Source: Cordylochernes scorpioides (taxonomy: Eukaryota; Arthropoda; Arachnida; Pseudoscorpiones; Chernetidae). Taken from it: DNA of 64,000 nt. This document shows positions 1-10,000 of the stretch, one piece after another; within the stretch, counting starts at the first letter, position 1, and every line of letters begins with the position of its first letter. The DNA lies in the NCBI GenBank assembly GCA_030710605.1, contig CP092876.1:65410115-65474114 (forward strand), written 5' to 3'. The notes beneath the pieces are model-generated. The model was not told the DNA's origin. It did not search any database and was given only the letters and a program-made list of their open reading frames with translations. The position numbers and the translations under genes are program-made.

Positions 1-667
1 GGCTGCAAAAATGCCTTACTTATTTTGGAATATTTAACTTTTTTGGTGAATTTTTGTCAGGGAAGCTATGGACTGCCATAATCATGCAATATGTTGATGT
101 TCTTCTCATAAAAAAAATATTTGGGTTTAGAATTGGGCTTTGCTTTTTTATATACATATTATTTGCACATTTTTTTTTTCATCGATTGTTTCCTCACATG
201 CTTGGAATTTTCTTTTTATGCCTGTCCTGGCTTTCAGTTTTATAGTTTTCCTCTGCTTGGTTCTTATTTTACCTTTTTTTTTCAGCGTCTTTTTTGTATT
301 TCTGATTAAATTAATTTGTGGGTTCTTTGTTATAGTTTTTAATTTTACATTTTGCTCAATTTTTTGTGTCTGGTTTTCTTTTTTGCCGTATCTTTCATAA
401 TTCTTTTTTGCAGTATCTTTCATAATGTCTTTGGCATCTTTATTTTTCTCAATAAGAGGCTAATTATTTATTTGTATAATCAATTGTTGATTACTTAATT
501 TGTTATATGATAAAATGTTATATGATACATACAATTTTCTACATTTTTGCACTGTGCAATTTAATATGTTGTTTATATTGAGATCTTTTACATTAAATTT
601 ATTTTGACATGTATTTGCTCAACTTGGTTTTTAGTTTAGCTTTTTTTTTTTTAGCGGCTTCTGTATC
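1..667. other. AT-rich non-coding leader, presumed Helitron 5' region
   Basis: No coding signal is visible. The stretch is T-rich with poly-T runs and ends just before the first Helitron reading frame at 668. It is probably the 5' untranslated part of the Helitron, but no 5'-TC terminus could be assigned, so the left end of that element may lie outside the window. Confidence 0.35.
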
Positions 668-1190
668 ATGCCTCGCAGAGGCCGTGGAAGACTCGCTTAT
701 AGGACTCGCCGCGGGAACAACGCCCCTAATCCTATTTCTCCTGTTCCCACTGAATATATTATTGGGGGCCTCGATATAGTCTGCCCTTACTGCTCAGCTC
801 TTCATTTCCCTGGCGAAACTGTTGGTAGCTCCTGCTGTCACAAAGGGAAAGTTATTCTTCCTACTTTGTCCTCCTTTCCATATGAAATGATGGAATTGAT
901 GACTTCAAACAGTGTGGAGGCTAAGTACTTCCAGACCAACATTCGGAGCTACAACAGCTCTTTGGCATTTGCCTCCATGGGTGCGCAGGTTGATGTCTTT
1001 TCTGGACAGGGGCCTTTTTGTTATAGAATCCATGGACAGATCTATCATTTGACTGGGCCCCTTCATCCTCATGGAAACAGAGCCCCGTCTTATGCCCAAC
1101 TTTATATTTTGGATTCTGAGGCTGCGAATAATACACGCATTGCAGCATCTAGGCCTTTGGAATGCCATCCTGGTATATTGACTCTTTTGG
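668..1190 (+). pseudogene. Helitron RepHel N-terminal region (zinc-finger / helitron-like N domain), truncated
   Basis: The frame opens with a basic Arg/Gly-rich start, then CPYC..LHF...CCHKGKV near residues 35-60 and a stretch ending IHGQIYHLTGPL and YAQLYILD near residues 120-150. In Helitron Rep-helicase proteins this zinc-finger region and the IHGQIYH / AQLYI segment precede the HUH Rep nuclease. Here homology stops near residue 160, and within a few tens of bases the sequence is already in the middle of the helicase. More than a thousand codons (Rep domain and start of helicase) are therefore deleted. The ATG at 668 follows a T-rich tract and is the likely original start. The upstream half looks intact, but the protein would be non-functional. 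Confidence 0.75.
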
Positions 1191-1194
1191 ATTC

Positions 1195-2412
1195 TGTGTT
1201 AGAGCCGTTGGAAAAATTGTCATTCCGCTGGCCTCCACTGGAATAGCGGCTACCCTTTTGTCAGGTGGCCAGACTGTCCATTCCAGGTTTAAGCTGCCGA
1301 TTCCCTTGCTTGAGAATTCTGTAGCTGCGATCTCGGCCAATAGTTCTGAGGCTGAGCTTATTCGTAGATCATCCTTAATTATTTGGGATGAGGCTCCTAT
1401 GGCCCACTACAGAGCACTTGAAATTGTGGATCGTCTCCTAAAGGACATTATGCATTGTGACCTTGCTTTTGGCGGAAAGGTTGTTGTTCTTGGAGGTGAC
1501 TTTCGCCAAGTGCTACCTGTGGTACCTCGAGCTTCAAGAGCTGAAATTGTTGCTGCTTGCATTAAGCAAAGCAAGCTATGGCCATTGTTTGTGATCTTGC
1601 GCCTTACTCAGAATATGCGAGCAGGTATTGATGCACAGAGCTTCTCTCAATGGTTACTTAAAGTTGGTGATGGTGATCTACCTACAGACCAACAGGGCCT
1701 CATTTCTCTTCCAGAAAGCTGTATCTTTCATGGGGTTGACCTGGTGCAGGAAATATTTGGTTCTTCCTATGGTGATATTACCGCCCTTAGCCAGTCTGTG
1801 ATTTTAACGCCAAAAAACACAGATTCATTAGAGATTAATGAAAAAGTTTTGGATCGCTTACCAAACAGGAGTCAGTGTTTTCTCAGTGTTGACAGTGTCG
1901 AGTGTGAGAATGTGGAGGAACAAAATAACTACCCTACTTAATTCCTTAATAGCCTTACTCCCACAGGAATGCCTCCACACCGGTTAAACCTTAAGATTGG
2001 TGCTATTGTTATGCTCCTTAGAAATTTGAATCCTAAGCAGGGTCTCTGCAATGGCACACGTATGGTTATCCAGCGCATGCGCTCTCATGTCCTAGAAGCA
2101 CAAATACTGACAGGGACCAAAGTTGGACAAACTGTATTGGTGCCAAAAATATCTTTGGCTCCTTCAGATACCAACCTTCCCTTCATTCTGAAGAGGCGTC
2201 AGTTTCCACTAAGGTTGGCTTTTGCCATGACTATTAATAAGGCTCAAGGCCAAACCTTTGCTAGAGTGGGTCTCTTGCTACATGAGCCCGTGTTTACTCA
2301 TGGACAGCTCTATGTGGCTTTTTCACGTGTGCGAACTTTGAATAGCATACGGGTAAAGTTGAACCCACGTATTTATAAAACTAGAAATATAGTTTTTAAT
2401 GAGGTCCTTTAA
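1195..2412 (+). pseudogene. Helitron PIF1-like helicase domain, one nonsense codon
   Basis: The frame shows PIF1/RecD-like helicase motifs in order: ASTGIAATLLSGG...HSRFKLP (motif Ia), IIWDEAPM (Walker B), GGDFRQVLPVVP (motif III), RLTQNMR (motif IV). After a TAA at 1939-1941 the same frame continues with [31 protein letters not shown] (motif V) and [11 protein letters not shown] (motif VI). Because the two halves share one frame, only a single nonsense codon separates them; the flanking residues YPT and FLNSLTPTG fit the family with an acidic residue at the stop. Walker A (GKT) is absent because of the upstream internal deletion. The role in intact elements is strand unwinding during rolling-circle transposition. 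The stop at 2412 is the natural C-terminus. Confidence 0.85.
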
Positions 2413-2742
2413 ATGAATTTTTCCTTTTTATGTTGTCTTATCTGCTATATAGTTGTGTTGTATTCAATTTTATTTTCAGATTTGTTTTCTTTTAATTTTT
2501 TTTTTCATTTCAAATAAATGAATGTATGCCTTTTATGTTGTCTAATTTGGTTTATTGTTGTGTTGTATTTAATTTTCTTTTAAGATTTGTTTTCTTTTAC
2601 TTTTTGTTTCATTTCCAAAAAATTTGTTTAAAGTTTCACCAATGCCTATAAACAAAAGGTAATAAGACCAAATCCAAATAAATAAATAGTGTGTGACGTT
2701 TCGGTAACAGCGTTGTTACCATCTTCAGACAAAAGTACTATG

Positions 2743-2861
2743 GCCTACGGCCATACCACGTTGAAAACACCGGTTCTCGTCCGCTCACCGAAGTTAAGCA
2801 ACGTCGGGCTCGGTCAGTACTTGGGAGGGTGACCACCTGGGAACACCGGGTGCTGTAGGCT
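2743..2861 (+). rRNA. 5S ribosomal RNA copy 1 (Helitron-embedded)
   Basis: The 119-nt sequence begins GCCTACGGCCATACCACG and ends CCGGGTGCTGTAGGCT, giving the usual closing helix. It retains the internal Pol III control region around GAAGTTAAGCAACGTCGGGC and GGTCAGTACTTGG, and a T-run terminator follows at 2864-2869. Differences from typical metazoan 5S include CGCTCACC for CGATCACC and GGGAGGGTGACCACC for GGATGGGTGACCGCC. It is likely a captured, possibly transcribable copy rather than the main rDNA locus. Confidence 0.9.
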
Positions 2862-3183
2862 CCTTTTTTCCATTCAGTACTTTTGTCTGAAGATGGTAAC
2901 AACGCTGTTACCGAAACGTCACACACTATTTATTTATTTGGATATTTATTTCAAATAAATGAATGTATGCCTTTTATGTTGTCTAATTTGGTATATTGTT
3001 GTGTTGTATTTAATTTTCTTTTAAGATTTGTTTTCTTTTACTTTTTGTTTCATTTCCAAAAAATTTGTTTAAAGTTTCACCAATGCCTATAAACAAAAGG
3101 TAATAAGACCAAATCCAAATAAATAAATAGTGTGTGACGTTTCGGTAACAGCGTTGTTACCATCTTCAGACAAAAGTACTATG

Positions 3184-3302
3184 GCCTACGGCCATACCAC
3201 GTTGAAAACACCGGTTCTCGTCCGCTCACCGAAGTTAAGCAACGTCGGGCTCGGTCAGTACTTGGGAGGGTGACCACCTGGGAACACCGGGTGCTGTAGG
3301 CT
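3184..3302 (+). rRNA. 5S ribosomal RNA copy 2 (Helitron-embedded)
   Basis: The sequence looks identical to copy 1, including the C substitution in CGCTCACC, and has the same T-run terminator. It was probably made by unit amplification with copy 1. Confidence 0.9.
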
Positions 3303-3528
3303 CCTTTTTTCCATTCAGTACTTTTGTCTGAAGATGGTAACAACGCTGTTACCGAAACGTCACACACTATTTATTTATTTGGATATTTATTTCAAATAAA
3401 TGAATGTATGCCTTTTATGTTGTCTAATTTGGTATATTGTTGTGTTGTATTTAATTTTCTTTTAAGATTCGTTTTCTTTTACTTTTTGTTTCATTTCCAA
3501 AAAATTTGTTTAAAGTTTCACCAATGCC

Positions 3529-3850
3529 TATAAACAAAAGGTAATAAGACCAAATCCAAATAAATAAATAGTGTGTGACGTTTCGGTAACAGCGTTGTTA
3601 CCATCTTCAGACAAAAGTACTATGGCCTACGGCCATACCACGTTGAAAACACCGGTTCTCGTCCGATCACCGAAGTTAAGCAACGTCGGGCTCGGTCAGT
3701 ACTTGGGAGGGTGACCACCTGGGAACACCGGGTGCTGTAGGCTCCTTTTTTCCATTCAGTACTTTTGTCTGAAGATGGTAACAACGCTGTTACCGAAACG
3801 TCACACACTATTTATATATTTGGATTTGGTCTTATTACCTTTTGTTTATA
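3529..3850. repeat. Foldback unit: 93-bp inverted arms flanking the 5S copy
   Basis: The left arm (3529-3621) and right arm (3758-3850) are reverse complements, apart from one or two bases, and enclose 5S copy 3. In units 1 and 2 the same arms are present but the right arm is cut short after ATTTATTTGGAT. Each arm carries CTGAAGA, a GGTAACA/TGTTACC stem and GAAAC (right arm 3769-3799), a hammerhead-like core. The arrangement resembles a MITE-like or foldback element that carried 5S DNA into the Helitron. Confidence 0.75.
3625..3743 (+). rRNA. 5S ribosomal RNA copy 3 (Helitron-embedded)
   Basis: This copy has the conventional CGATCACCGAAG and is the closest of the three to a standard 5S sequence. 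A T-run terminator follows. It sits in the loop of the most complete foldback of the array (3529-3850). Confidence 0.9.
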
Positions 3851-4316
3851 ATCTACAATCCAAATTGTGCCTCATCAACCAATGCCTATAGTTTCTCACA
3901 CCTCCCATTCTTACCCCTCTGTAACTGGCCTGTGGTGCAGTGGACATTGTTGGGAGGTACAGTAAACTCTCTACACGATTGTATCAAGTCTTGTTCTGAT
4001 AGACTTGATGCTGTAACCAGGAGGGACACTCCCTCTTTAAAAATCCTGAGTTCAACTGACCCAGTTGATGGACCTCAGCAATGGTTCCACTCCAGGGATA
4101 CGGAGGAGCTGCGTCTGTGCTCATGTTAGAGTCAGAAACAAAGGCTTCCATATTTGGAATGGCCTCAAATCACAGGCAAAGTCAGACTTTCACCAAAGTG
4201 TGCCTGGATCATGGTGCCATGATCAACGAAAGCTGCACCCCTATACCCCATTCCATGAGATCATGGAATTCGTGTAATCTTTACACAAGGGGATAAGAAA
4301 CATCAACAACATAGTT
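3851..4316. other. Unrecognised segment inside the Helitron, possible captured DNA
   Basis: This stretch is more GC-rich than its surroundings and is bounded by two copies of the phrase ATAGTTTCTCAC (about 3888 and 4312). Short open frames exist but none resembles a known protein. Helitrons often capture host fragments between the helicase gene and the 3' end, so this is a candidate capture of unknown source. Confidence 0.35.
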
Positions 4317-4520
4317 TCTCACCTGAAAGGATTTTTTTGTATTAGTTGTTCACTAATAAAATATTTATAATTAAGTATTTTGATTTTTGGTCTTTATTTA
4401 CCTATTTTCCCCAGTGCTCTATACATTGATTCAGGATCTATGCAATGTCTCACATATGGTTATCTAGCGCTTCACATGTTTTTAGGCTAAACCCGGGGCG
4501 TTGCCGGGTCACTCGGCTAG

Positions 4521-5147
4521 AAATAATGGCTGTATTTGCTATATAGTTGTGTTGTATTGAATTTTCTTTTAATATTTGTTTTCTTTTTTTTTTTTTCAAT
4601 ATAATTTTTTAAAGTTTTCACCAATGCCTATAGTTTCTCACCTGAGAGCAATTTTTTGTATTATTTGTTCATTCATAAAATATTTATTATTATTTTGACT
4701 TTTGGTCGGTGGAAGGCTGGGTAAACCGTTTGGTTTTCGACCACTAGGACCCGGGTTCGATTCCCGCATTGGGCACTTTTTTCTGTTTAAAAAAAAAAAA
4801 ATGCTCCAATGGCCCCCGATTCTTGCAAAAGTCCAACCCCACCAGCGAGTGCAAGTAACCGAACGGGGCTCTGGCATTTGTAAGTGCAAAGTCAAACTGC
4901 TTTTCACATGTGTAGACATGTGGTGCGCTTACAGTAAAAGCAGTCGCTAACTACCCACCATGATTATCATGGCCTGTACCACGTGTACTAGGGATAAGCA
5001 AAAATAAAAAAAAAATAAAAAAAAAACTATTTTCCCCAGTGCTCTATACATTGATTTAGGATCTTTGCAATGGCACACATATGGTTATCCTGCCCATTCA
5101 CAGGCCTTTAGGGTAAACCTGGGGCTTTGCCCAGGTCACTCGGCTAG
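4521..5147 (+). mobile_element. Second Helitron 3' tail (5'-deleted), split by a SINE
   Basis: Sequence directly after the first CTAG repeats the Helitron 3' UTR (GCTATATAGTTGTGTTG, then GTTTCTCACCTGA, then TTTTCCCCAGTGCTCTATACATTG) and ends again with a hairpin (TGGGGCTTTGCCCAG) and TCACTCGGCTAG at 5136-5147. It is a 3'-end fragment of the same family joined head-to-tail to copy 1. Compared with copy 1, it is interrupted by the SINE at 4704-5026. Confidence 0.75.
4704..5026 (+). mobile_element. tRNA-derived SINE with A-rich tail
   Basis: The head contains a Pol III B box (GGTTCGATTCC, 4754-4764) and an A-box-like stretch in GGTGGAAGGCTGGGTAAACC. A body of unique sequence follows, ending with CAGTCGCTAACTACCCACCATG and a tail of A-rich repeats (5000-5026). 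The neighbouring Helitron copy at about 4390 gives the empty site. Related 3' parts occur at 8037-8116, 26003-26090 and, inverted, 44386-44504, so this is a multi-copy family. Confidence 0.75.
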
Positions 5148-6115
5148 AAATGCAGTTTTTAGTGAGGTCCATTAAATGAATTTATTCCTTTTATGTTATC
5201 TTATTTTCTATATTGAAAAGTTAATAAATATGAAAAAAAATTAAAAATGTTTAAGAATATTATTAAAAAAGAATCATAAAGATATTTTAAAGGAGTCCTT
5301 TAGGGATGTCTGTTTTTGCACTTATGATTCCAGAGTTACATGGTCCAGTGGGCCGTATGAAAATCGAGTTGTTCATATAATAACATGTTTAAAAAATGAT
5401 ATTTTCTTTTAATGTAATCTATATAGCTTGAAATAAATAAAAATAATGGCTGCTTGAACTCGGTCGCATGTGACATTTTACAGGTACATTGGGACAGCTG
5501 ACATTCCCCCCCAACCCAACCCACTGATAAATAGGCAAGAAGGTATGGGACAAGATCCCAGTAGACGCGAATTCGCGTTGGTAGCCTACAATTTTATGTT
5601 AATTTTTAGAAATCAGGGACATGAATTCGCATCCTTTAGGCTTGACACCCTATAAGTGAGGATATGAATTTGCATTATATGGGTTCAAAATGTTTCGTTG
5701 CTCGCATCTATAATACCTTTTTTTTAGTAAAGTTGTAAGTAAACATCAATCGTCGAAATTTGCATTTTAAAATGGTTGAATTATCAGAAGTGGTGAATAA
5801 TTAATATTGTCGAATTACCGTTTGTTATTCGATAGGCCAGAGATTGGGAAATCAAATCAAGGTCGAATTATCGCAAGGGGTCGAATTATCGGTATTGTCG
5901 AATTACTGTTTGTAATTTCATAGGTTCTGGAAATCAAAACATGGTCGAATTAACGAATTTATACTTAGAAAGTATTTTTACTTATCCTTACTTGAAATGC
6001 TGCTTCTAGGAAATCTGAATATACCCATTGCGATTTTTAAGCCACCATCTATACTTTTAAAGTCTCTGCAGGCCCTTTGGGTAAACCCTGGGCGTTGCCC
6101 GGGTCACTCGGCTAG
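5148..6115 (+). mobile_element. Third Helitron 3' tail (5'-deleted)
   Basis: It begins with the sequence that follows the helicase stop (TTTTTAGTGAGGTCCATTAAATGAA, compare 2389-2415) and ends with CCCTGGGCGTTGCCCGGGTCACTCGGCTAG at 6086-6115, followed by T. It is therefore another terminus of the same family. Its interior (5200-6060) is AT-rich with repeated GTCGAATTA phrases and has no coding content. Confidence 0.7.
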
Positions 6116-6839
6116 TATATATATATATATATGTATATTTATTAATTATTTTAGATATTTATTTACATATTTTTCATTATATAATCATATCTATTCATAT
6201 TTATATTTATTCTGTATTTAACCTTATATAATCTTATATGGACATTGCAATAAATCAGTTTCAATCTCAATCTCTCTCTCATTTCTGTCCTCGCACTATC
6301 TCTCTCTCTCTCTCTTGCGAAGTGGCCCTGTATCTGTAGGCCTGGCTGTTTGGCGTTGGCTTCCATTCCGGGCCACTACAACTAACAAGTGTGGCGAAGG
6401 CTACCATCTACAAGTACCATCTTGGTCTTGTTGATATATATTACACTAGATGTGGCGCTTTGCCATTAAAAGACTGTTTGCAGTCAGTATATGTGAATTT
6501 GTTTTTAATAAAAACATCTGACCTTTTTTATTTTATTTTTCATTATTTTCTCACATGTTAAATAACACAACTAAGATATTTATTTTTAATTAATAATTAA
6601 GAGCTAATCATATTTTTTATTTATTTATGCTAACACATTGGCGACCCATTGAAGCATTTTTGAATGAAGGAAACAATTATTTATCTATATCAAACAAATT
6701 TGAAAAATTCAAAAGACAAATGTTTCCTTAATTTTATGAAATGTAAAATTGGCTCGATGACGGATATGAAAGTATTAACAAACAATATGTAAAATTATCC
6801 CAACATGGGTCTTTAAACTGTTCAAAACCGATGAGAAAA
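6116..6839. repeat. AT-rich spacer with TA and CT simple repeats
   Basis: (TA)n lies directly after the Helitron end (6114-6131), and CT-rich microsatellite sequence lies near 6268-6316. The rest is AT-rich with no recognised gene. Confidence 0.6.
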
Positions 6840-8120
6840 TGTCACCCAACGTGGGAGTGTGGGGAATGGTCTCTGAGAGTTGCTTCGGACTGCAGGACAT
6901 TATGGATAATCTTCGGCTCGCCTCTACTTTAAGGATATGCAAAGCTCCATTGCCAGGCTTTGTCAATGGTTAATCTTGACTGGTTCTCAGCCTGGTGTGT
7001 TTTACACATCCAGTTCTTGAAGTCTGATTTCACCAAGGGTAAGACGTTTGTTGAACTTGGAAGGCCCTCCAGCTTACTCAAAATAGACCACTGAAATTTT
7101 TTTGTGCCGGTCGGAAGGCCCTATTTTTTCGAGCATAAACAGGTTCTTCGATGTACTCGATGCAAGTAGCCATTAAGATCGTCTCTAAATCCGCACCTCC
7201 CTCAGCGCACTGAATGTGTTATACACTCATTAACGCGCGGAACCTGAACCCCTTAATCATAAAAAACTCTAAAATATCCTCACCAACATCACCAGCCAGC
7301 GCCAGGAGCACGGAATTTTGTGCGGCTGAAAGAGCTTTCTGTGAGGTTGGGGATAATGTAGTAGACCTCATTTGTATATATACTCTCTCCATATGGCTCT
7401 ACTAGTAGGGCTAAAGAGCTAAGTAACATACTAGTGGGGTTGAAGGGCGTAGTAACATAAAACATAAAAGTTAAAACCTTCTATATACTTGTATTGCATA
7501 ATCTTCAATAACCAAAGGTAATCCTCTCCTAAGATTTAAATTGATATTGTTAGTTGGGAGATCTATTCAAACATTCAACCAATATTCGGGAAAGCCAGAT
7601 TCATTCAGCTAATCTATTATAAACATTGTATACCTCTTATTCACCGTTTATGTGAATAGTTAAATAGGTTGACCAGCTTGTTTTCTCGTTGATTGGTTCT
7701 CTACTGACATCAACCTAATTTAATCAATCAGGGATGAGATAGGTGAAGTGAGCTAATTAATTTGATTCAATAATTTCACATATTAAAATACTGAATGATC
7801 TACCAGAAGTTAGAAATAGTATAATATAATTATTGTTCCTCTCACTGAAATATTGATGTACAATTGGTGCAAATTGTTGATTTGTGATGTGTCATAAATA
7901 CAACCTTGGTTAGAATACCGTATTGGAAACTCATATTCTGAAGAGAAAACTGCTTTATATATATTGTAGACTTAGTGGTGGACTTGTTGGGCCGAGAGAC
8001 TTCCTTCCTGCCTGCTGGGATGACGGACCACGCCGTCAGACTTATAGTTAAAGGCAGTTACTAACTATCCGATTTTATTGTCATGAACTGCATCATGTGT
8101 ACCTAATAAAAGCAGGGAAT
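6840..8120 (+). repeat. Dispersed repeat, copy 1 (second copy at 24770-26095)
   Basis: Several blocks match the second copy in the same orientation: GGCCCTCCAGCTT near 7065, GGGAAAGCCA..TTCAT near 7590, the block around CTACCAGAAGTTAGAAA near 7801-7817, and TTAAAGGCAGT..TAACTATCCG near 8047. The match is diverged with indels. The last about 80 bp resembles the 3' part of the SINE at 4704. No coding content was recognised. Confidence 0.55.
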
Positions 8121-8566
8121 TATATGAGGGTTGTATGAAATGTGAGGTAAAATAATAGGGAAAATTTGTTTATGGTAAAATATGTTCTATTTTTTAAACA
8201 TAGTCCTTATTGAGCTCCAGTTTTCATCTACAACCTTTTACTGAATTCGATTTTTCATATCCCAAAAATGAGTGAGTTAGCGTGTTTCTTTCAACGTAAA
8301 TACATTATGAGATATAAGGAATTTTAATACCAAATGTTTTTACGTTCTGTAAATATTATTCGTACTTTGTAAAGTTCAGATATATTCTAATATTTTGTCA
8401 GAGGTCTAATGTATTTATCAAAGTATCATTTAATTAAGAGATTTTGTAAGTTACCAGGAAGTTTTAGTAATTAATGTGCAAATATGTAGCAACCTGTTGA
8501 CGAGACAATTGAGAGACAATTGAATTTTTAAAATGTCACGTAGTTCTACTAATCTATCGTGGTTGC

Positions 8567-8574
8567 TATATAAT
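8567..8574 (+). promoter_or_regulatory. TATA box of Kunitz gene 1
   Basis: TATATAAT lies about 41 bp upstream of the ATG. The whole block from about 8455 to the ATG is conserved in inverted orientation upstream of Kunitz gene 2, including this TATA box, which supports it as a working core promoter. Confidence 0.65.
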
Positions 8575-8614
8575 GGGACGTCGGAGATGTTAGGGACCGA
8601 CAACAAATGTCACC

Positions 8615-8675
8615 ATGTTCAAGAACTTCTTTGTAGTCGCTGTAGCCGCCATGATGTTGGCCCTCGTGGTCGCCC
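8615..8675 (+). CDS. Kunitz gene 1, exon 1 (signal peptide)
   Basis: ATG at 8615 starts a 20-residue hydrophobic signal sequence (MFKNFFVVAVAAMMLALVVA). The exon ends after one base of the next codon, where the donor GTGAGT begins at 8676. Joined to exon 2 at 11048 the interrupted codon becomes His and the frame stays open, giving a 90-residue precursor. Gene 2 (23571-23631) has the same exon length, phase and donor; gene 3 exon 1 (60392-60449) has the same phase and donor sequence. The context CACCATG is a good eukaryotic initiation context. The signal indicates secretion; the tissue and target are unknown. Confidence 0.85.
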
Positions 8676-8925
8676 GTGAGTATAAATACACTCTCTATTT
8701 GCGTCTTTTTTTTTCAATCGAATTTTTCGTCGCCTTAGTATATAAAATCGTAACTAATAATATTTTATTTGTTGTAGATTTAAATATTGAAGGAATTTTT
8801 TGTTTTATTGATTAAGAACGATTTCAAAAATAATGAATTGAGGTTTGAGAATATATTTAGAAAAGCTTGGTTTATATCAGTTGAAACATTTTTAGAGATC
8901 TATTAAATTTAATTTACAAGTTCTG

Positions 8926-10000
8926 GAGCTATACCCAACTATTGTACGTTGATTCTTCTTATATAGTGTACTTTTCTACATAATAATTGTCCTTTTCAAT
9001 GCATATATTCCATCTTTTATCTAGCTGGTCAAATCCCTGAGAAAAGAAGATTTGAGGTTGTTCCCTATACCGATCTTGGACAAACTTTTCCGCCTCCAAA
9101 TTCGTCGAGAATCTTTGTCCACGTAGAGCAGCTTTAAGGTGTGTAAAACGATGAGAGTCACTGGAAGCAAGATTGGGACTATAGGCAGGATGTGTGTGTG
9201 TACCAAAACTTCCCAACCAAGTTTTTTTTAAGATCCCATAGTGTGTTTGGCCGTGTGTGGACGAGTGTTGTCAAGGTGGATAAGGACACTATGTGTAAGG
9301 TTTCATGGTCTTTTCCAACGTACAGCTTCACGAACTGGACCTTTAAGCATATTACAGTAGTGTTCTGAATTTATTGTTCATTTCTATTCCAAATAATCAA
9401 AGTATATTACTTATTTTAACCCTAAATATGTGGCTTAAACCTTGCCTGCTGAAGCTTGAGTCTTAAATATTTTTTGCCTTTGGGTAAGATGAACGTCGCC
9501 ACTCCATTGCCTAATTTTTATTCTGGTTCAAAATGGTGAAGCTAGGTGTTTTATCACGAGTGATAATATTATATAAAAATCATTTCTTTTTTCTCTTAGA
9601 ATTCTTGATAAATGGGTTTGTGAAACATTCAGAACGATTCTGTTTATGATCATCTTGGTATCCAACGTAATGACACAAACTTTATGTTTTTTTTTTTATT
9701 TTCTGCAAAAAATTGCTAACAGATCCATGGTTTATTTCATATATTTTTGCAATAATATCGATCTTTTTTGGCCGATTTATATGTATTTGTTTATTTATCG
9801 ATCTGTAATTGTGATCGTCAGTAGAAGTTGAAGATCGTCCGCAGCGCTCGGTGTCACTAACACTTAAATGTTCTGATTTGAATTTAGAATGCCATAAAGT
9901 GTGGACTTACTCATGCATTCATCACCATACTGTACTTGTAATCTTGTTAAAGTTTCGTTAGGTTTTACACCTTCGTTGGTTTAAAATCTACAATATATCG
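8926..10000 (-). pseudogene. Dead mariner transposase in the intron of Kunitz gene 1
   Basis: Read on the minus strand, the N-terminal helix-turn-helix remnant is at about 9980-9850 (LQVQYGDECMSKSTLYG), followed by damaged middle sequence. The C-terminal catalytic part is at about 9270-8959, with IHLDNTRPHTAKH (second Asp), YSPNLASSDSHRF (third Asp region) and QLDKRWNICIEKDN. These are mariner-family signatures. Several stops and frameshifts are present. A short matching terminal piece (ACTATATAAGCAGAATCGAC...ATAGTTGGGTATAGC) lies in the intron of Kunitz gene 2 near 23090-23120, so the insertion probably predates the gene duplication. Confidence 0.7.

Larger units (their letters stand above)
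2511..3833 (+). repeat. Three tandem 441-bp units, each carrying a 5S rRNA copy
   Basis: Copies begin at 2511, 2952 and 3393 at exactly 441-bp spacing and are nearly identical. Each unit holds an AT-rich stretch resembling the Helitron 3' UTR (also seen once, diverged, at 2413-2510), then an inverted-repeat arm, a 5S rRNA sequence and the opposite arm. Units 1 and 2 share a C in the 5S stretch CGTCCGCTCACC where unit 3 has the conventional A, so unit 3 looks ancestral and the others later copies. The array lies inside the Helitron between the helicase and the 3' terminus. Confidence 0.9.
1..4520 (+). mobile_element. Helitron, internally deleted copy with 3' CTAG terminus
   Basis: The element encodes a Helitron N-terminal zinc-finger region (668-1147) and a PIF1-type helicase (about 1200-2412). 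It ends at 4517-4520 with CTAG, just after a short GC-rich hairpin (CCCGGGGCGTTGCCGGG, 4492-4508) and the sequence TCACTCGGCTAG. A terminal hairpin followed by CTRR is the standard Helitron 3' signature. The Rep (HUH) nuclease domain and the Walker A part of the helicase are missing, so this copy cannot be autonomous. The left boundary is not identified; position 1 is only the window edge. Confidence 0.7.

Noticed and set aside
2743-3743. Functional genomic 5S rDNA cluster
   Set aside because: Only three copies, two sharing a substitution in a conserved position, and the repeat unit is made of Helitron UTR and foldback arms. More likely captured copies than the working array, although transcription cannot be excluded.
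8615-8815. 66-codon unspliced reading of Kunitz exon 1
   Set aside because: Beyond residue 20 it runs through a consensus GTGAGT donor into AT-rich intron; gene 2 diverges from it there while the exon is conserved.
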